Positions 43,938 to 52,966 of a stretch of 64,000 nucleotides of DNA are shown piece by piece. The DNA is taken from contig CAZAQV010000004.1 in the NCBI GenBank assembly GCA_964487255.1, positions 62,001 to 126,000 of the forward strand, given 5' to 3'. This stretch comes from CAZAQV01 sp964487255. Lineage in GTDB: Bacteria; Myxococcota_A; Polyangia; Polyangiales; CAZAQV01. The notes beneath the pieces are model-generated. The model worked only from the letters and a program-made list of their open reading frames with translations, searched no databases and was not told where the DNA came from. Position numbers and translations under genes: made by a program. Position 1 is the stretch's first letter, and every line of letters starts with the position of its first letter.

Positions 43938-45476
43938 CTAGCCATGCAGGGTTGCGCCGGCCTGTGCAAGCGGAGTTCGCCACTGTTGGATCCGCCGCCC
44001 CGATGCCATTTGCTCGAGCCGCCCATCGATGTCGACGCTCGGGTCGCCGCCGTGCCGCGCTTTTGGTGCCGAAGGTACGAAAAACACGACGCTCGATCCG
44101 TGCACACTCAGCCGCTTGACCTCCGCGCATAAGGGACCGGGAAGCCCGAAGCCGCCCAGCGACGAGATGACTTCAATACGGCTCGGACCAGAGTTTGCCG
44201 CGAGCGTGGAACGAAGTGCGGTGATGAGCGCCTCGCTGCGCCGAATCGGGTCGGGGTCTTCACGATGGGGGACCTGCAGTGCGCGATTGCGGCAGAACGC
44301 CCGCAGCAAGGCCAGCTCTAGTGTGCGCGCACGGGGCAATTTGGCGTGGTCGCGTTGGTCGTGCTCAAGCGCTCGGCGAACGTGGCGTGCGATGTGCTTG
44401 AGACTCCATTCGCCGCTGACGCGAAAGTCGATGCCGTCTTGCTTTCGCAGGTAGCGACCGACAAAGGCGACCAGCATTTTTTCGTTGATGTCAGTCAGGT
44501 CCTCGTCGACCGGGTGCATCACGTCGACCAAGTGGTCGTAGAGGCGCAAGAGGACGGAGGCGTCGTCGTCGGGTTGAAGCTTGTTGAGTACGCGACAATC
44601 GAAGAGCGCAAAGCCAAGTCGGTGCCCCTCGTCGATGGCGTCACGCGCGCGACCGACCGCCAACTCGAGCGCGCTGTCGAGCAATCGCGAGCCGGGGCTT
44701 CCAGCGCGCATTCCACCGCCCACGTCAATGAAGAGCCAGCGTGTTTCGAGAACTTGCTGTTCGACTTCGCGCACCATGAGCTGACCGCGTCGCGCACTGG
44801 GTTTCCACGCGATCGCGCGAAACGGGTCACCGGGTTGGAGCGCTCGAATTTCGTAGAGTTCCATGCCCTCGCCGCGTCGCCTTGAGGTGCTCGAGCCGTG
44901 CTGGTTTAGGACGCTGCGACCACGCTGGTGGCGGCGCTTGGGCGCGCGCACGGTGCGCGGCAGGACACGGATGCGGAGCGGGTTCGGAAAGTAGAGTGCG
45001 ACTTCGAACAGGCCGAGCGTGCCGACCGCACGCACGTTGAGGCCGTGGAGCACGGCCCAGCCCGCGGCTGGACTCTGAAGCGAAAGTTCGAAGCGAACGC
45101 GCTCGGTGGGAGGGATTTGCACTTGGCCCTCGAGTTGCTCGTGCATACTGGCGCCGCTGACCGTGGGGGCGATCCGGTCGAAGCGCAGTGGACGTTTGCC
45201 TCGGTGCTGCATAAAGCAGTGCACGACGTAAGGCAGATTCGGAGACGCCGTGTCACGACGTCCGCTGCTGTGGCCCAGCCACCAGGCAAACTCGAGTCGT
45301 TCGCGGCGGACGCGTCGACCGAGAGGGACCGTCATCAGGTAGGCGCCGACTACGATAAGGGCCGGCACCACACCGGCAACCACCGCCAAGGTAGACCCCG
45401 AAATCAGACCCGCGCCACAGCCCACCATCCCGATGAGGCCAAGTATCTTCGCCAATGGTGTGGGTTCAGGAAGCAC
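43938..45476 (-). CDS. DUF58 protein with membrane anchor (second DUF58)
   Basis: 512 residues. Two N-terminal helices, a beta-rich region, then the DUF58 core: GEGMELYEIRALQPGDPFRAIAWKPSARRG, followed by the VWA-like FIDVGGGMRAG. The metal motif D-x-G-x-G departs from the DxSxS of active VWA domains. The long C-terminal part (residues 330-512) is extra compared with the first DUF58 (25.0-25.95 kb). It lies 22 bases after its MoxR gene. Confidence 0.86.
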   Translation of the reverse strand: MLPEPTPLAKILGLIGMVGCGAGLISGSTLAVVAGVVPALIVVGAYLMTVPLGRRVRRERLEFAWWLGHSSGRRDTASPNLPYVVHCFMQHRGKRPLRFDRIAPTVSGASMHEQLEGQVQIPPTERVRFELSLQSPAAGWAVLHGLNVRAVGTLGLFEVALYFPNPLRIRVLPRTVRAPKRRHQRGRSVLNQHGSSTSRRRGEGMELYEIRALQPGDPFRAIAWKPSARRGQLMVREVEQQVLETRWLFIDVGGGMRAGSPGSRLLDSALELAVGRARDAIDEGHRLGFALFDCRVLNKLQPDDDASVLLRLYDHLVDVMHPVDEDLTDINEKMLVAFVGRYLRKQDGIDFRVSGEWSLKHIARHVRRALEHDQRDHAKLPRARTLELALLRAFCRNRALQVPHREDPDPIRRSEALITALRSTLAANSGPSRIEVISSLGGFGLPGPLCAEVKRLSVHGSSVVFFVPSAPKARHGGDPSVDIDGRLEQMASGRRIQQWRTPLAQAGATLHG

Positions 45477-45498
45477 GCAGTTCAGAGTTGCAGGGCGG

Positions 45499-46458
45499 TT
45501 ACAAGTTACGAGGGGCCGTCGAGGCGAGGGTCTCGCGCACGACGTCGGCGCCGCTACGGGCGTCGATTTCGGCTTCGGGAGTCATGACGATACGGTGTGC
45601 CAAGACGGGTTGTGCCAAGGCTTTGACGTCGTCGGGCAATACGTACCCGCGTCCGTGCAGCAGTGCGTGTGCGCGAGCCGCGTTGGCCAGCGCGAGGGAG
45701 GCGCGCGGCGATGCCCCAAGGATGCTGTCGCGGTGGCTTCGGGTCGAGGTCACCAGACGCACGATGAAGTCCACGACCGACTCTTCGATGTGCACCTCTT
45801 GGCTACGCTCGCGAAGCGCCATGACCGTGCCTTGGTCGAGCACCGCCGGAGTGGGACGCGGGGGAGCCGCGAAGCGACGGACGATGCTTTTTTCGTCTTC
45901 GAAGGTCGGGTAGTCGACCCGGAGTTTCATCAAGAAGCGGTCGACCTGCGCTTCGGGAAGCGGGTAGGTGCCGGCCTGCTCGATCGGGTTCTGCGTTGCG
46001 AGGACGATGAACGGGGACGGCAGCGGGCGGGTCTCGCCTTCGATGGTGACCTGCTTTTCCTGCATGGCCTCGAGCAGTGCGCTCTGCGTTTTCGCCGGCG
46101 CACGATTGATCTCATCACCGAGAATCACGTTCGCAAAGATGGGCCCTTCGCGCAGTGTGAATGTGCCCGTTTGCGGTGCCAGGACATACGTTCCGGTGAT
46201 GTCACTGGGCAACATGTCGGGCGTGAACTGCACGCGCTTGAACTCGCAGCCCAGCGCGCCGGCGAATGCTTTGACCAGCGTGGTCTTGGCCACACCGGGA
46301 ACGCCCTCGAGTAGGACATGTCCACCCGCGAGTAAACAAGTGAGCATGCGCTCGGCGATGGTCGGCGGGCCCACGAACACACTTCCCACCGCATCGATGA
46401 CTTTCTGCGTTCGGTCGCGGCAGAACGCGAGGGTTTGTTCGTCGAGACCGTGGCTCAT
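45499..46458 (-). CDS. MoxR family AAA+ ATPase (second of two)
   Basis: 319 residues from the ATG at 46458. Walker A is GVPGVAKT; Walker B is VILGDEINR. ATQNPIEQAGTYPLPEAQVDRFL follows. The frame stays open for another ~800 bases upstream, but that is the shadow of the DUF4350 gene, and the ATG at 46458 overlaps that gene's stop by 4 bases. It is a separate paralogue from the MoxR at 26 kb, with its own DUF58 partner. Confidence 0.93.
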   Translation of the reverse strand: MSHGLDEQTLAFCRDRTQKVIDAVGSVFVGPPTIAERMLTCLLAGGHVLLEGVPGVAKTTLVKAFAGALGCEFKRVQFTPDMLPSDITGTYVLAPQTGTFTLREGPIFANVILGDEINRAPAKTQSALLEAMQEKQVTIEGETRPLPSPFIVLATQNPIEQAGTYPLPEAQVDRFLMKLRVDYPTFEDEKSIVRRFAAPPRPTPAVLDQGTVMALRERSQEVHIEESVVDFIVRLVTSTRSHRDSILGASPRASLALANAARAHALLHGRGYVLPDDVKALAQPVLAHRIVMTPEAEIDARSGADVVRETLASTAPRNL

Positions 46459-47648
46459 GGATTCGGGATACGATCGAGGATCGACTCGGCTGTGTCCACC
46501 ATTTCTTCGAGCTGCACGAGCGTGGGCGCGAAGCGGCTCGCTCCACCTCGCTGCAGCCGGTCGAGTTGTTCGAGCAGCGCTCCGGCGCGCTCGATGGACG
46601 CTTGGTCCATGCCGCGCTCGCGCATCGCGCGCACCGCCTTGGGGGTGCTGAAAGGGCGTGGTAGGTCGAGTTTTCGGCGCAGCGAATCTTCGAACTCGAG
46701 GCGCAGACGAAGGCCTTTTTGGTTTCGCCACGAGCGGCCCCTCGGAGCGTGGCTCAGACGCTCGACCGGGTTTTGAACGTTGCTGCGGGCGACGAGCAGT
46801 GGCAGGCCGAGCAGGAGCAGTAAGGTCATGCCCAGTGCTGCGCGCGCCGCGTGCGGCAAGCGCGTCTTGGCAAGTCTTTGCAGTGAATGTTCGAGGCGAC
46901 TGGCGGGGTCGAGTTCGGTCGCATCGCGATAATAGCCACTCCAGCGCGTACCGGGATGGGTGAGGATGTGGCGTGGGCGAGCTGCAAACGCAATGAGGTT
47001 GTCGGCGAGGGTGTGATTGCCTCGGTAGCGCAGCATTCCATTGGTGAGAATGCTGGCGTCGCCAAGCATGATGACGCGTCCCGACTTGACGCCGCCCGCG
47101 TATGCGAAGGGCGCACGGTCGCCGCCGAACACCAGGAACGGTTCGAGGTCGGCGTGTTGCAAACGGCAGCCTTCGTTGACGACCACGCCGCGCACGCCTG
47201 CTGTGACGGTGTGTTGCTGGTTTGGTATTGCGATCGGCCACGCGGTGTTGTCGCGGAGGTTCCACGAAGCCGCGCTATTTTGTGCGTGGCACCTGATGCC
47301 GTAGCGCTCGAGGATTTCGTTGTCCGCGCGCGGTTCGGCCAACACGACCAGCGTTCCACCATCGGCGACAAAGGCGCGGATGGACTCGATCGGTGTGTGG
47401 GGACCGGGTGCGAAGAGCCAAAGTACGTCGCTGGGACGCAGGGTCGAGAGCTCGAGCTCCGGCTTGCTCAGCACCGTGGCGCTGTCGCTGATCAACCCCT
47501 CGAGCTCAGAGATCCCGGCCCAACCTGACTCGCTCGGGGAGAATGCGCCACCTTCTGCCAGCGTCGTGGCACACATTAGCACGCATAGGCCGACACCACA
47601 CAAAGTCTGCGCAGATCGGGTAGGTTTTATGGTCGAATACAATAACAT
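46455..47648 (-). CDS. DUF4350-type exported membrane protein
   Basis: 397 residues. A signal peptide or anchor (residues ~13-30) precedes a glutamine-amidotransferase-like domain (RAFVADGGTLVVLAEPRAD, VIMLGDASILTNGML, HTLADNLIAF), as in DUF4350. A membrane helix lies near residue 270-290 (LGMTLLLLLGLPLL); the C-terminal cytoplasmic part is basic. DUF4350, MoxR and DUF58 in this order is a well-known cluster type. It is the first gene of the minus-strand operon. Confidence 0.82.
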   Translation of the reverse strand: MLLYSTIKPTRSAQTLCGVGLCVLMCATTLAEGGAFSPSESGWAGISELEGLISDSATVLSKPELELSTLRPSDVLWLFAPGPHTPIESIRAFVADGGTLVVLAEPRADNEILERYGIRCHAQNSAASWNLRDNTAWPIAIPNQQHTVTAGVRGVVVNEGCRLQHADLEPFLVFGGDRAPFAYAGGVKSGRVIMLGDASILTNGMLRYRGNHTLADNLIAFAARPRHILTHPGTRWSGYYRDATELDPASRLEHSLQRLAKTRLPHAARAALGMTLLLLLGLPLLVARSNVQNPVERLSHAPRGRSWRNQKGLRLRLEFEDSLRRKLDLPRPFSTPKAVRAMRERGMDQASIERAGALLEQLDRLQRGGASRFAPTLVQLEEMVDTAESILDRIPNP

Positions 47649-47737
47649 TGAATCATTTCGCAGTGCGAAACGTCATTCTCTTGTCACAGGATTTTGGAAG
47701 GTTATATTTAAAAAGGACCGAGAGGAACGAGGCACTT

Positions 47738-47899
47738 ATGTTACCTCCATTCATCATTGAACAAATCAAACGACGGGAAGAAGAGGAGCGGCAGCAGGAG
47801 CAACCGCAACTCGAGATCCCCAAAGTCGACCCAACGCGACTCGAGCCCGCAAACGACGAAGACGAGAATCGTGGGGTCGTCGTGATCGACCTGATGTAA
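47738..47899 (+). CDS. Small acidic protein, conserved-looking
   Basis: 53 residues, beginning MLPPFIIEQIKRREEEERQQ and ending GVVVIDLM, with a charged and Pro-containing middle. The site GAGGAACGAGG precedes the ATG by 5-15 bases. I recall similar short proteins in related bacteria but cannot name a family or function. A strong terminator follows, so it is probably a separate transcript. It is divergent from the DUF4350 gene. Confidence 0.6.
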   Translation: MLPPFIIEQIKRREEEERQQEQPQLEIPKVDPTRLEPANDEDENRGVVVIDLM

Positions 47900-47919
47900 A
47901 ATTTCAACAACGCTTTTAC

Positions 47920-47959
47920 GGCGCTTTTGGGTTCCATCCGGCTCCCAAAGCGCCGTTTT
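47920..47959 (+). terminator. Rho-independent terminator after the 53-residue protein
   Basis: GGCGCTTTTGGG (47920-47931) pairs with CCCAAAGCGCC (47944-47954) with one bulged T, followed by GTTTT. It ends the small gene 20 bases downstream of its stop. Confidence 0.8.
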
Positions 47960-47972
47960 CGCTTCTCTACCT

Positions 47973-48049
47973 ATGGCTCTCGCTAGGCTTTCTGTGTAGC
48001 AACGATTCTGCATATAGCAGAATCGGCTCCTCGAAAGACCACTCATCGC
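47973..48049 (-). repeat. R element copy (reverse) upstream of the kinase/sigma-54 gene
   Basis: On the minus strand it starts GCGATGAGT and ends GAGAGCCAT. The stem is CGATTCTGC/GCAGAATCG (48003-48011 with 48017-48025), 9 bp, around ATATA. It ends 45 bases before the GTG of the next gene. Confidence 0.8.
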
Positions 48050-48093
48050 GGTGCCATGTTGTGCCGAATTGGGCCGGATCGTAGGCTGCAGCC

Positions 48094-51000
48094 GTGGAAG
48101 AGCTTGAAGGACTGCCCGCCCGCTACCAAGTGCTTGAGCCGCTCGGTCAGGGCGGCAGCGCCAACATCTTTGTGGTCGAAGATCGGCAGCTCGGCCAGCC
48201 GCTCGCGCTCAAGGTTCTTCGTGCCCTTGTCGAAGCCGAGCGCGCCAGCCTGCTCAACGAGTTTCAAGTGTTGAGCGGGCTAGAGATGGAAGGCATCGCC
48301 TCGGTCCATGACTTTGGCTTGCTCGCAGGCAATGGGCTTCCCTTTTTCACGCGCGACTACGTACGCGGTCAGCAGCTCCTAGAGTGGTCTCAGAGTGCGG
48401 CTCACGACGAGCGCATGAAAGCTGTGCTTTGTGCGCTCGACGTAGTCTCAAGGCTTCATGCGGCTGGCGTCGTCCACGGCGACGTCAAACCTCAGAATGT
48501 CCTCGTCGACGACAAAGGCGAACTGCATATCATCGACTTTGGGCTCGCCTCCGTGGTGGGGCGTCAAAGCGCAGAGACCGGCGCGACCCTTGCGTATGCC
48601 GCACCCGAAATCCTCCGTGGTGGCCGGCCCACCGAACGAAGCGACGTCTATTCGTCGGCGGCGATGGCTTGGCATGTGCTCGAGCAAGCGCCGCCCCCCC
48701 GTGATGAGAGAGCGCGTAAAGAGCAGGCCGGCGACTGCGCATACAAAGGGGTCTTATTGCGTGCGTTGGCGGACGACCCGACCGAGCGCACCTCGTCCGT
48801 TCGTGAACTTGCCTATGGCTTGAGCGCGACCGCGGACGACCTCGACTGGCGCGCCACGCCGCTTCCCTGGCAAGTGGCCTCCCCGCGCACGCACAACGAC
48901 ACGCTGCACCGGCTCCACGATTCGGTCGCAACGGGTTTGCGTGCTTCGGGCGCCGAACGCATTGCCAACTTGCTGATCGCCGATGCGGGCGCCGGCAAAA
49001 GCACGATGCTTCAGCGTCTCAAATGGCGCCTTCAACTTGCCGGCGTGCAAGTGCTTGAGGCTCGCGGTGAGCTCGACGAGGACGTTCTGACGCGTTTTTC
49101 CGTTCCACGCGCGGAGCGTGTCGTCTTGCTGGTGGACGACGCGCATTTGACGCCGACCCCGCAGCTGCTGCAGCTGCGTGACGCATTGGTCGAGAGCAAG
49201 GGTAGCCTTGCGCTGCTCATGGCGACGCATCTGGACGGCGCGGCGCGGCTGCGCAACACGTTCAGCGCGCGCACGACGTTTGAGATTGCACGCCTCGGCC
49301 CCGAAGACATCGAGCGTTCTGTCGAGCATATCTTGGGCAGCCGGGCGCCAGATCTCACCGATGCGCTCATCGAGCATAGCCAAGGGCGTTTCGATTGGCT
49401 GATGCAGATTCTTCGCTCGCTCCGACGCGAGGAGGGCGTTACCAAAGAGGATGTGGCCGCTGCGGCCGCCGCCCTTGACGCCGACCGCCACAGCGAGCCC
49501 AGCCCAGCCACGCCGCCCGACCGACAGGAGCGTCTCTCCCTTGCCAGACAGTTCCTTGAGCGTGGACTCTACGCCGACTGCAGAGCATTGCTTCCCGATG
49601 CCGAAGCCGACGATTCGCCTGAAGAGCGGCTTCTGCGCGCGCGCGCTCACCTTGAGTCCGGCGCTCCCGAAAAGGCCCTGGCGCTTCTCGAAAACAACGA
49701 ACCGCAGACGGATGACGAGCAGTGGCTCGCTCTTCAGGGGCGCGCGTTGGTCGCGCTTCGTCGCTTCGCGCGTGTGATCGAACTGGCGGACGCGCACCCG
49801 GGCACTGCGCGCTTGGCCCTGAGTAAGGGCATTGCGCAATGCATGCTCGGCGACGCGAAGGCCGCGCGAGCGACCGTCGAAGCGGCGCTCGACCAGATTC
49901 GTCAATCGCGCGCGCAGGAAGGGCTGGGTGACGCGCACTCCTGCTTGGCGATTGTCGCGCAGGCCTGCGGTGACCTCGAAGACGCGCACGATAGCTACCA
50001 ACGCGCGCTCGACCTCGCCCGGGCCCAGGGCGACTTAGGGCGGATTGCGAACGCATCCCTGAACCTTGGCGTGTTGGAGCACCGCATGGGCGTGTATAGC
50101 AGTGCACTTCGCGACTTTCGTGAGTCTGTCCGCTTCGCACGGCGTGCCGGTCGACTTTCAACCGACCTGCGGGCACAAACCAACCTGGCGCACCTGCTCG
50201 TCTTTGCTGGCGCGTACGAAGAGGCAGCTCGCATTGTGGACCGTGCGGCGGCCATGGCAGAGGACGCCGCTGCACGTGGCGCCGTTGCCGAAATCAACGC
50301 GGTCCGTGCCGAGCTGGCAGCGCGCACCGGCGATTTGGAGCTCGGACTGGTCCGCTACCGCGAAGCCCGCATTTACTACGAAGGGGTGGAAGAGGCGTCG
50401 TCCGCCCTTGAGCTGTTGGTGCTCGAAGCCGAAGCACTGCTCGACCGCAGCGCAGCCGGTGATAGTTCTGCAGCAGCAAGCCGCCTTGGCGAAGCTCGCA
50501 AGTTGGCACAAACGACCGACCACGAGATGGGGCTCGAACTTGAGCTTCAAGCGTTGCGCGTGCTCGAACCAGGCGACACCACGGGGGCGATGGAGAAAAT
50601 CGAGGCCTTTGTCGCCCGAGCCCGGCAGTCTCTGAACCAACCCGTTCTGTGGAAGGCGCTGGTGTTGCTTGCGCGCCACCAAAGCATGGGCGGCGCTGCC
50701 TACTTGGCGCGACAGAGCGAACAAGAAGCCATGATGGTGCTTGAGTCGATCGCGACCCGCCTGCCGCGGACGTACCGCGAGTCGTTTTGGAACGACCCGC
50801 GGCGCCATGCCGTGCGCGCGCGGGTGTCGTCGAAGCAGCCCGTCACGCAGCAGGAGTCGCGCTTTGGCGACGAGCGCGTGACGCGTCTTCTTGACATGAT
50901 CAAGCGGCTCGCCAGCGAGCGAAATCTCGACCGCTTGCTTGAGCGAATCACGGATGCGGCTGTCGACCTCTCGGGCGCTGAGCGCGGGTTTGTTCTGCTG

Positions 51001-52470
51001 GTTGGCGACGACGGCAAGTTGATGCCGCGCACGGTGCGTGAGGGCGGCCACAGCGCGGATGTCCAGGCTCACGTCATGTTCTCCAACTCCATCGCCGAGT
51101 CGGTGCTCATCGACGGCCAGCCGATCGTGACCGTCGACGCGCGCGACGATGCTCGCATCAGTGAGTTCATGTCGGTGCATAAGTTGATGCTCAAGTCGGT
51201 GGCTTGCATGCCAATTCGAGGCCGGGCAGGGACGCTCGGTGTTCTCTACCTCGAGCATCGGATGCGTCGTGGTCGTTTTGCGGACACGGACCTCGACCTG
51301 CTTTTCGCGCTTGCAGACCAAGCTGCCATTGCCATCGAAAACGCGCGACTCATTAAAGAGAACGAAGAGCGGCGCGAGGCGCTGCAGCGGCTCAACGCAG
51401 AACTCGCGCAAGCCAACGCGCGGCTCGAGGTGGGTCTCAGCGAGGCGACCCATGAGCTAGCCGCGACCAAAAAAGAGTTGCGGACGATCTTGGCAGATAC
51501 ATGGAGCGACCTGGGGCTTGTTGGCCGTAGCGTCCCGATGCAGCAAGTGTTTCATCTGATTGAGCGCGTGTCGCAGTCGGACGTCCCTGTGGTCATCCAT
51601 GGCGAGAGTGGGACGGGCAAAGAGTTGGTTGCACGCGCGATTCACCAGCGGAGTGAGCGCGCCAAACAGCCCTTCGTCGCGATCAACTGTGCAGCGATTC
51701 CAGAGAACCTGCTGGAGAGTGAACTCTTTGGTCACGTCAAAGGTGCGTTCACAGGTGCAGACCGAGACCGCGCGGGCGTGTTTGTACAGGCTTCAGGCGG
51801 CATCCTCTTTTTGGACGAAATTGGGGATATGCCGCTTCGCATGCAAGTCGAGCTGCTGCGCGTCCTGCAGGACGGCAAGCTGCGCCCCGTCGGTGGGGGG
51901 GAGGATATCCAGGTGGATGTGCGCGTGGTGTGCGCGTCGCATCGAGACTTGCGTCAGCGCATTGAGGAGGGGGAGTTCCGCGAGGACCTCTACTATCGCT
52001 TGTGCGTGGTCGAGGTCTCGCTTCCGCCGCTGCGCGAGCGCTCGGGCGATGTGCCCATCTTGTGCGAGCACTTCTTGCGAAAAATCGCTGCCAAGGACGG
52101 CATGCCCAAAAAGAGGCTAAGCCAAGATGCGATTCGTCAGCTTGAGCGCTATCCGTTTCCGGGCAACGTGCGTGAACTGGAGCACGTGCTGATGCGCGCT
52201 TGCGTGATGACCGCGGGAGAGCTCATCGACGACGTGCAGCTCTCGGCGGGCACGCGACGCTCCACCAACCCGCCACCGCAACCGAAAGAGAACGTGCCCG
52301 AGACGGTTGACGAGCATCGCGATGTAGAAAAACAGCGTATTCTGGACGCACTCGAGGGCGCGAACTGGAACCGCGCGCAGGCGGCGCGCGACCTTGGGAT
52401 GGCGCGGCGGACGTTCTATCGTCGCCTCAAGGACTATGGCATCTTAGAGCCCACCCATGACCAATCCTGA
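48094..52470 (+). CDS. Ser/Thr kinase - STAND-like NTPase/TPR - GAF - sigma-54 activator fusion
   Basis: 1458 residues, GTG start. Domain order: protein kinase 10-255 (Lys40, HGDVKPQN at 128-135 with G for R of HRD, DFG 148-150, APE 170-172); NTPase ~290-460 (Walker A GAGKS, Walker B LLVDDAH); TPR-like helices ~480-900; GAF ~930-1085; coiled coil ~1085-1130; sigma-54 AAA+ ~1145-1365 (GESGTGKE, GAFTGA, DEIGD); Fis-type HTH in the last 45 residues. GAFTGA indicates contact with sigma-54 RNA polymerase. It could link phosphorylation to sigma-54 transcription in one chain. The ATP-binding sites look intact; the targets are unknown. Confidence 0.93.
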   Translation: MEELEGLPARYQVLEPLGQGGSANIFVVEDRQLGQPLALKVLRALVEAERASLLNEFQVLSGLEMEGIASVHDFGLLAGNGLPFFTRDYVRGQQLLEWSQSAAHDERMKAVLCALDVVSRLHAAGVVHGDVKPQNVLVDDKGELHIIDFGLASVVGRQSAETGATLAYAAPEILRGGRPTERSDVYSSAAMAWHVLEQAPPPRDERARKEQAGDCAYKGVLLRALADDPTERTSSVRELAYGLSATADDLDWRATPLPWQVASPRTHNDTLHRLHDSVATGLRASGAERIANLLIADAGAGKSTMLQRLKWRLQLAGVQVLEARGELDEDVLTRFSVPRAERVVLLVDDAHLTPTPQLLQLRDALVESKGSLALLMATHLDGAARLRNTFSARTTFEIARLGPEDIERSVEHILGSRAPDLTDALIEHSQGRFDWLMQILRSLRREEGVTKEDVAAAAAALDADRHSEPSPATPPDRQERLSLARQFLERGLYADCRALLPDAEADDSPEERLLRARAHLESGAPEKALALLENNEPQTDDEQWLALQGRALVALRRFARVIELADAHPGTARLALSKGIAQCMLGDAKAARATVEAALDQIRQSRAQEGLGDAHSCLAIVAQACGDLEDAHDSYQRALDLARAQGDLGRIANASLNLGVLEHRMGVYSSALRDFRESVRFARRAGRLSTDLRAQTNLAHLLVFAGAYEEAARIVDRAAAMAEDAAARGAVAEINAVRAELAARTGDLELGLVRYREARIYYEGVEEASSALELLVLEAEALLDRSAAGDSSAAASRLGEARKLAQTTDHEMGLELELQALRVLEPGDTTGAMEKIEAFVARARQSLNQPVLWKALVLLARHQSMGGAAYLARQSEQEAMMVLESIATRLPRTYRESFWNDPRRHAVRARVSSKQPVTQQESRFGDERVTRLLDMIKRLASERNLDRLLERITDAAVDLSGAERGFVLLVGDDGKLMPRTVREGGHSADVQAHVMFSNSIAESVLIDGQPIVTVDARDDARISEFMSVHKLMLKSVACMPIRGRAGTLGVLYLEHRMRRGRFADTDLDLLFALADQAAIAIENARLIKENEERREALQRLNAELAQANARLEVGLSEATHELAATKKELRTILADTWSDLGLVGRSVPMQQVFHLIERVSQSDVPVVIHGESGTGKELVARAIHQRSERAKQPFVAINCAAIPENLLESELFGHVKGAFTGADRDRAGVFVQASGGILFLDEIGDMPLRMQVELLRVLQDGKLRPVGGGEDIQVDVRVVCASHRDLRQRIEEGEFREDLYYRLCVVEVSLPPLRERSGDVPILCEHFLRKIAAKDGMPKKRLSQDAIRQLERYPFPGNVRELEHVLMRACVMTAGELIDDVQLSAGTRRSTNPPPQPKENVPETVDEHRDVEKQRILDALEGANWNRAQAARDLGMARRTFYRRLKDYGILEPTHDQS

Positions 52471-52936
52471 CCGCGATCAAAGGCTTGCTCCCAGTCACGC
52501 GCGGACTGGAGCCCACATGACCGCGCTCCGATCCATCGCCGTCGCCCACGATGACGCGTTAGCGGAAGAGTCAAGGAGTCAGGCGAAGCACCCAAGGCGT
52601 TGTGGTAGAACCGCAACGACCTTGGTCGTGCGGAGCATTGTCGGTTCTGCGCTTCCGCTGCTCAGGTACTTGTCTGTACATTCCGCTGCGGTTCTCGCAC
52701 CTCCTCGGTCTCGACGCGGCTCAAAGCGCGGTACCCGCTGGCTTCCTATCGCTGTTGCCGTCGTGCTCATCGCCTTACCGGGGTGTCCGGAAAAGGTGCA
52801 GGAGCCCGAGCCCGGAGATGCGGGCATGTGTATGACCCACGCCGAGTGCAACCCCGACAAGACGTGCGGCGCGCTCTTTTCGTGCGTGCACGGCGTGTGC
52901 AGTCGCGAGGCCACCCGCTACATTCCCTGCCCATAA
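52457..52936 (+). CDS. Small Cys-rich lipoprotein, start uncertain
   Basis: An ATG at 52457 overlaps the preceding gene, giving 159 residues, but the lipobox VLIALPGC is near residue 109, too far for a signal peptide beginning there. An internal start (a TTG or GTG around 52627-52670) is more likely. The mature part is 50 residues with CMTHAECNPDKTC and CVHGVC, a Cys pattern like small disulfide-linked domains. Function unknown. Confidence 0.5.
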   Translation: MTNPDRDQRLAPSHARTGAHMTALRSIAVAHDDALAEESRSQAKHPRRCGRTATTLVVRSIVGSALPLLRYLSVHSAAVLAPPRSRRGSKRGTRWLPIAVAVVLIALPGCPEKVQEPEPGDAGMCMTHAECNPDKTCGALFSCVHGVCSREATRYIPCP

Positions 52937-52966
52937 CGCGCTGGGCTCGGACGGATACCCTGGCCG

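Noticed and set aside
44720..44745. GAAGAGCCAG resembling the end of an R element
   Set aside because: It is inside the DUF58 coding sequence, with no palindrome or start motif nearby.
45499..47265. 588-residue minus-strand frame starting inside the DUF4350 gene
   Set aside because: Only residues from the ATG at 46458 match MoxR; the upstream part is out-of-frame DUF4350 sequence.
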